NCBI GenBank assembly: GCA_040223615.1
Contig: JAVKFY010000061.1
Span: 1 to 64,000, forward strand
Reading direction: 5' to 3'
DNA from: JAVKFY01 sp040223615
GTDB lineage: Bacteria; Pseudomonadota; Alphaproteobacteria; GCA-2731375
Length of the DNA: 64,000 nucleotides
A program made the translations under genes and the position numbers. Of the stretch, positions 61,459-64,000 are shown piece after piece. Every line of letters begins with the position of its first letter. The stretch's first letter is position 1. The notes below the pieces were generated by a model. That model was not told the origin of the DNA, did no database searches, and saw only the letters and a list, made by a program, of their open reading frames with translations.

Positions 61459-62227
61459 AGGCGGTGCGGCCCTCGACATAGTCGCTGCTCTTGAAGCAGC
61501 GGTCGACGGCGGCGTCGGCCAGGCCCAGGTCGGCCTCGCTCTCCGGCTTCAGCAACTCGGTCACCGCGATCTTCACCGCGCCGATGGTCAGCGGCGCGTT
61601 GCCGGCGATGGTGGTGGCGTAGTCGCGCACGTAGCTCTCCAGTTCCGCCGCCGGCACCACCCGGTTGGCCAGCCCCATGGCGTGCGCTTCCTCGGCGGTG
61701 AAGCGACGCGCGGTGTAGAAGATCTCCTTGGCGTAGGACGGCCCGACCAGGTCCATCAGCCGCTTGATGCCATCGGCCGCGTAGCCCAGGCCCAGCTTGG
61801 CCGCCGGCACCGAGAAGATCGCATCGTCCGACGCGATGCGCATGTCGCAGGTCACCGCGATGCCGGTGCCGCCGCCGAAGCAGTAGCCGCGGATCATCGC
61901 GATCACCGGTTTCGGGCATTGCATCAGCCGCACGTGTGCTTCGCCGGAAATCTGGTTGTACTCGGCCACCGCCTCCGGCGAGTTGCGCCGCTCGCCGAAC
62001 TCGGAAATGTCGGCGCCCGAGACGAAGGCCTTCTCGCCAGCGCCCTTCAGCACCACCACGCGGACGTCGGGGTCGTTCTCGTAGTCGTCCAGGATCTGCG
62101 GGATCGCCTCCCACATGGCCACCGACACGGCATTGTGCCGGGCCGGACTGTTGAACGTGATCCAGCCGATGCCGCCGTCTTTCTCGGCAATCATGCGGTC
62201 GGTGTTGAGCTGCAGCGCGGCGCCCAT
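61421..62227 (-). CDS. Crotonase-fold protein without hydratase glutamates
   Basis: A 268-aa member of the enoyl-CoA hydratase superfamily: EKAFVSGADI and IRGYCFGGGTGIAVTCDMRI form the oxyanion hole. Both catalytic Glu of hydratases are missing: GGGTGIA has Gly at the first site, and SVPAAKLGLG has Ala at the second. It may be a different kind of crotonase, such as an isomerase, hydrolase or decarboxylase. AGGGAG precedes ATG 62227. Confidence 0.88.
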   Translation of the reverse strand: MGAALQLNTDRMIAEKDGGIGWITFNSPARHNAVSVAMWEAIPQILDDYENDPDVRVVVLKGAGEKAFVSGADISEFGERRNSPEAVAEYNQISGEAHVRLMQCPKPVIAMIRGYCFGGGTGIAVTCDMRIASDDAIFSVPAAKLGLGYAADGIKRLMDLVGPSYAKEIFYTARRFTAEEAHAMGLANRVVPAAELESYVRDYATTIAGNAPLTIGAVKIAVTELLKPESEADLGLADAAVDRCFKSSDYVEGRTAFMEKRKPNFQGQ

Positions 62228-62280
62228 GCGGGTACTCCCTCGTCGGTCCTGATGTTTCGTACGTTCTTTCAAACAAACCC

Positions 62281-62359
62281 GTCACCCCGGCCTTGAGCCG
62301 GGGTCCATGTCAAAGACGTGCGTGGGGTCGACATGGACCCCCGGTCAAGCCGGGAATGT
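62281..62359. repeat. REP-like palindromic repeat, copy 4
   Basis: CCCCGG-ccttgag-CCGGGG hairpin (from 62285), then GTCCATGTC against GACATGGAC and a closing CCGG-tcaag-CCGG. It lies between the crotonase start and the transposase gene; the closing end is less regular than in other copies. Confidence 0.75.
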
Positions 62360-62419
62360 TCACCTTGACAAAGCAAATATGCAATACCATATCTCCGTCA
62401 AGGGGATACGAGAATAGCC

Positions 62420-63376
62420 ATGTCAGACCTACAAAATCCAATCTTCCACGATGACAACCTAGCCCGCGAATGGCTTGAGAACCACTTGTGGCCGGACGGC
62501 GCCGTGTGTCCGCACTGCGGCGTTCTCGATGTCACCAAGGTCAAGTCGAAGAAGGGCAGCAAGACCCGTCCCGGCCTTTACCAGTGCAACGCCAAGGAAT
62601 GCCGCCAGCAATTCACCGTCACAGTCGGCACGGTTTACGAACGCTCCAAGCTGCCGTTGAGCAAGTGGTTGTTCGCGACCTACCTGCTGTCCGCCAGCAA
62701 GAAGGGCATGAGCACGCGCCAGCTCTCCCGCATGCTCGGCGTGTCGGTCAAATCGGCCTGGTTCATGACGCACCGCATCCGCGAGGGCATGAAGCCGGCG
62801 CCACGTACCCCTGCGCTTGGTGGCGAGGGCAAGACAATCGAGGCCGACGAGACCTTTGTCGGTGGCCGTGAGAAAAACCGCCACAAGCACAAGCGCGGCA
62901 AGCACATTGGCGGACCTTACGGCCGACAGGTTGTGTTCACCCTGATCGAACGTGGTGGCCGCGCCCATTCCACGCACGTTCCGTCGATCAGCGCGAAGAA
63001 CCTGCGCCCCGTCATGGTCAAGATGGCCAGCCGCAAGTCCAAGTTGATGACCGACGAAGGCGGCCAGTACCTCCACGTCGGCAAAGAGTACGCCAGTCAT
63101 GACGTTGTCAAGCACAGCGCCGACGAGTACGTCCGTGGCGACGCCCACGTGAACACCACTGAGGGCTTTTTCAGCATCCTCAAGCGCGGGATTACGGGCG
63201 TCTATCACAACGTCAGCGAAGCCCATTTGCAGCGCTACTTGGTCGAGTTTGATTTCAGGTACTCGCACCGCAAGGCGCTGGGCTTCAACGACATGGACGC
63301 GACCAAGGCTGCCGTCAAAGGCATCCAAGGTCGCCGCCTTACCTATCGGCGGCCTGACAATACCGCGAACGCCTAG
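62420..63376 (+). CDS. IS1595 family transposase
   Basis: A 318-aa DDE transposase. N-terminal zinc ribbon (CPHCG and two more Cys in CNAKEC), the TVYERSKLPLSKWL segment and the DDE/N domain beginning IEADETFVGG are typical of IS1595 (ISXO2-like) proteins. The frame is intact. I could not find matching terminal inverted repeats on either side, so the ends of any IS are undefined and the copy may be immobile. GC is somewhat lower than in the catabolic genes. A TTGACA at 62365 begins a likely promoter. Confidence 0.9.
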   Translation: MSDLQNPIFHDDNLAREWLENHLWPDGAVCPHCGVLDVTKVKSKKGSKTRPGLYQCNAKECRQQFTVTVGTVYERSKLPLSKWLFATYLLSASKKGMSTRQLSRMLGVSVKSAWFMTHRIREGMKPAPRTPALGGEGKTIEADETFVGGREKNRHKHKRGKHIGGPYGRQVVFTLIERGGRAHSTHVPSISAKNLRPVMVKMASRKSKLMTDEGGQYLHVGKEYASHDVVKHSADEYVRGDAHVNTTEGFFSILKRGITGVYHNVSEAHLQRYLVEFDFRYSHRKALGFNDMDATKAAVKGIQGRRLTYRRPDNTANA

Positions 63377-63448
63377 ACAGCAGTTCAGGGCATTCCTGCG
63401 CTGGCAGAAGAAGCGCGGGACTCAGAACAGCGAATCAGAATAGAAGAT

Positions 63449-63480
63449 GGGCGGCACTGTTGCAGCGGTGCCGCCCTTGC
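63449..63480 (+). terminator. Hairpin between the transposase and ClpP-like genes
   Basis: GGGCGGCAC (63449-63457) pairs perfectly with GTGCCGCCC (63468-63476), followed by TTGC. The T tract is short, so termination may be partial. It lies 31 bp upstream of the next start codon. Confidence 0.5.
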
Positions 63481-63506
63481 ACCGCTCGCAGAAGGAGTGC
63501 GAAGCG

Positions 63507-64000
63507 ATGACTAATGTGATTAGCCCATCAGACGATCCAGTCGCCGCGGCGCACAACACACCGCCGTCAACGCGTTTCGTCTTTGTCGGCTTCCATGCAA
63601 CGGTAGACCGAAACTCGGTCAACAAGCTTCTGGCATTCGCTAGCGCGGTCGCTGCAAAGAGGCCCGCTCCCAAAGCACTGATCCTCTGCATAACGTCGGA
63701 GGGCGGCTCGATGGAGGCTGCGTTCTACGCTTACGAAGTCCTCCGGGCTCTGCCCATAGGGCTGGGAACCCATAATCTCGGGGTTGTGGCTTCGTCCGCC
63801 AATATTCTCTTCATGGCGGGCAATAAGCGGTTCGCTGCCCCCAACACAGGCTTCTTGCTTCACAGGACCAAGTTCCCGTTCCCGGGACCGGGGACCATCA
63901 GCCAGGGGGAGCTCGACGTCGTTTCGAAAAACATCAAGAGCAGCGACGACCGCCTTGTCGCGCTCATGGCCGAACGGATCGACAAGCCGAAAGCCAAAGT
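63507..64000 (+). CDS. ClpP-like serine protease, cut by the window end
   Basis: The first 164 codons of a protein with the ClpP/crotonase-type protease fold: LILCITSEGGSMEAAFYAYE carries the oxyanion glycines, the Ser pair in VVASSANILFMAG is where the ClpP nucleophile lies, and the His of FLLHRTK is the next triad member. The third residue is beyond the window. AAGGAG precedes ATG 63507. Such short ClpP-like proteins occur in accessory regions; the adjacent transposase and lower GC suggest acquired DNA. Confidence 0.8.
   Translation, partial: MTNVISPSDDPVAAAHNTPPSTRFVFVGFHATVDRNSVNKLLAFASAVAAKRPAPKALILCITSEGGSMEAAFYAYEVLRALPIGLGTHNLGVVASSANILFMAGNKRFAAPNTGFLLHRTKFPFPGPGTISQGELDVVSKNIKSSDDRLVALMAERIDKPKAK

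Noticed and set aside
62281..63480. Idea of a complete IS1595 with terminal inverted repeats
   Set aside because: No matching ends were found by eye on the two sides of the transposase gene; the flanking palindromes belong to the REP-like family or to a local hairpin.

Overview
High-GC DNA of an alphaproteobacterium, probably of the Rhodospirillales type. The pointers are a CpdR-type response regulator (an alphaproteobacterial ClpXP adaptor-regulator) beside an N-formylglutamate amidohydrolase, many acyl-CoA catabolism genes, and GC-rich codon use with long empty antisense frames. One tRNA (Val-GAC) and no rRNA are present. The only transposase is an IS1595-type gene near the right end. Genes are dense on both strands, and at least four REP-like palindromic repeats sit in the gaps.

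Layout. 0.4-4 kb: patatin-like lipase, NatAB-like ABC exporter, Crp/Fnr regulator. 4-13 kb: lone Flp pilin, ChaC-like enzyme, crotonase, a caspase-like/SH3/PDZ/S41 fusion protease, HU protein, exported and membrane proteins, AhpD-like protein, sulfotransferase-like protein, lipoprotein. 13-20 kb: short-chain dehydrogenases (SDRs), beta-helix exported protein, an operon of RraA-like, FAD oxidase and acyl-CoA dehydrogenase, then an SDR/crotonase pair. 20-30 kb: aminopeptidase N and a MarR regulator, then a same-strand run of a soluble-adenylyl-cyclase-like protein, two tandem HD/phosphodiesterase-like proteins (the second without its metal ligands) and a second class III cyclase-like protein. 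This run looks like a dedicated cyclic-nucleotide signalling cluster.

30-43 kb: tRNA-Val, PA14 protein, amidohydrolase, cpdR, N-formylglutamate amidohydrolase, lytic transglycosylase, hybrid histidine kinase with two receivers and HPt, outer-membrane barrel, Ada-like repair protein, AtuA-family protein, an MNT/HEPN toxin-antitoxin pair and formate-THF ligase. 43-50 kb: acyl-CoA ligase and dehydrogenase. The dehydrogenase 3' end is duplicated as a 47-bp direct repeat around a lower-GC insert with one unknown gene. Beyond it lies a divergent pair: a membrane histidine kinase and a CqsA/LqsA-type alpha-hydroxyketone autoinducer synthase, a likely quorum-sensing locus.

50-64 kb: methyltransferase and HxlR regulator, two paralogous acyl-CoA ligases, a Phd/VapC pair with a palindromic operator candidate, a catabolic cluster (BadH-like SDR, MFE-2-type dehydrogenase plus MaoC hydratase, LDH2-type dehydrogenase, HpcH aldolase, MFS exporter, crotonase), the IS1595-type transposase and a ClpP-like gene cut by the window end. 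Bases 1-368 hold no gene I can support.
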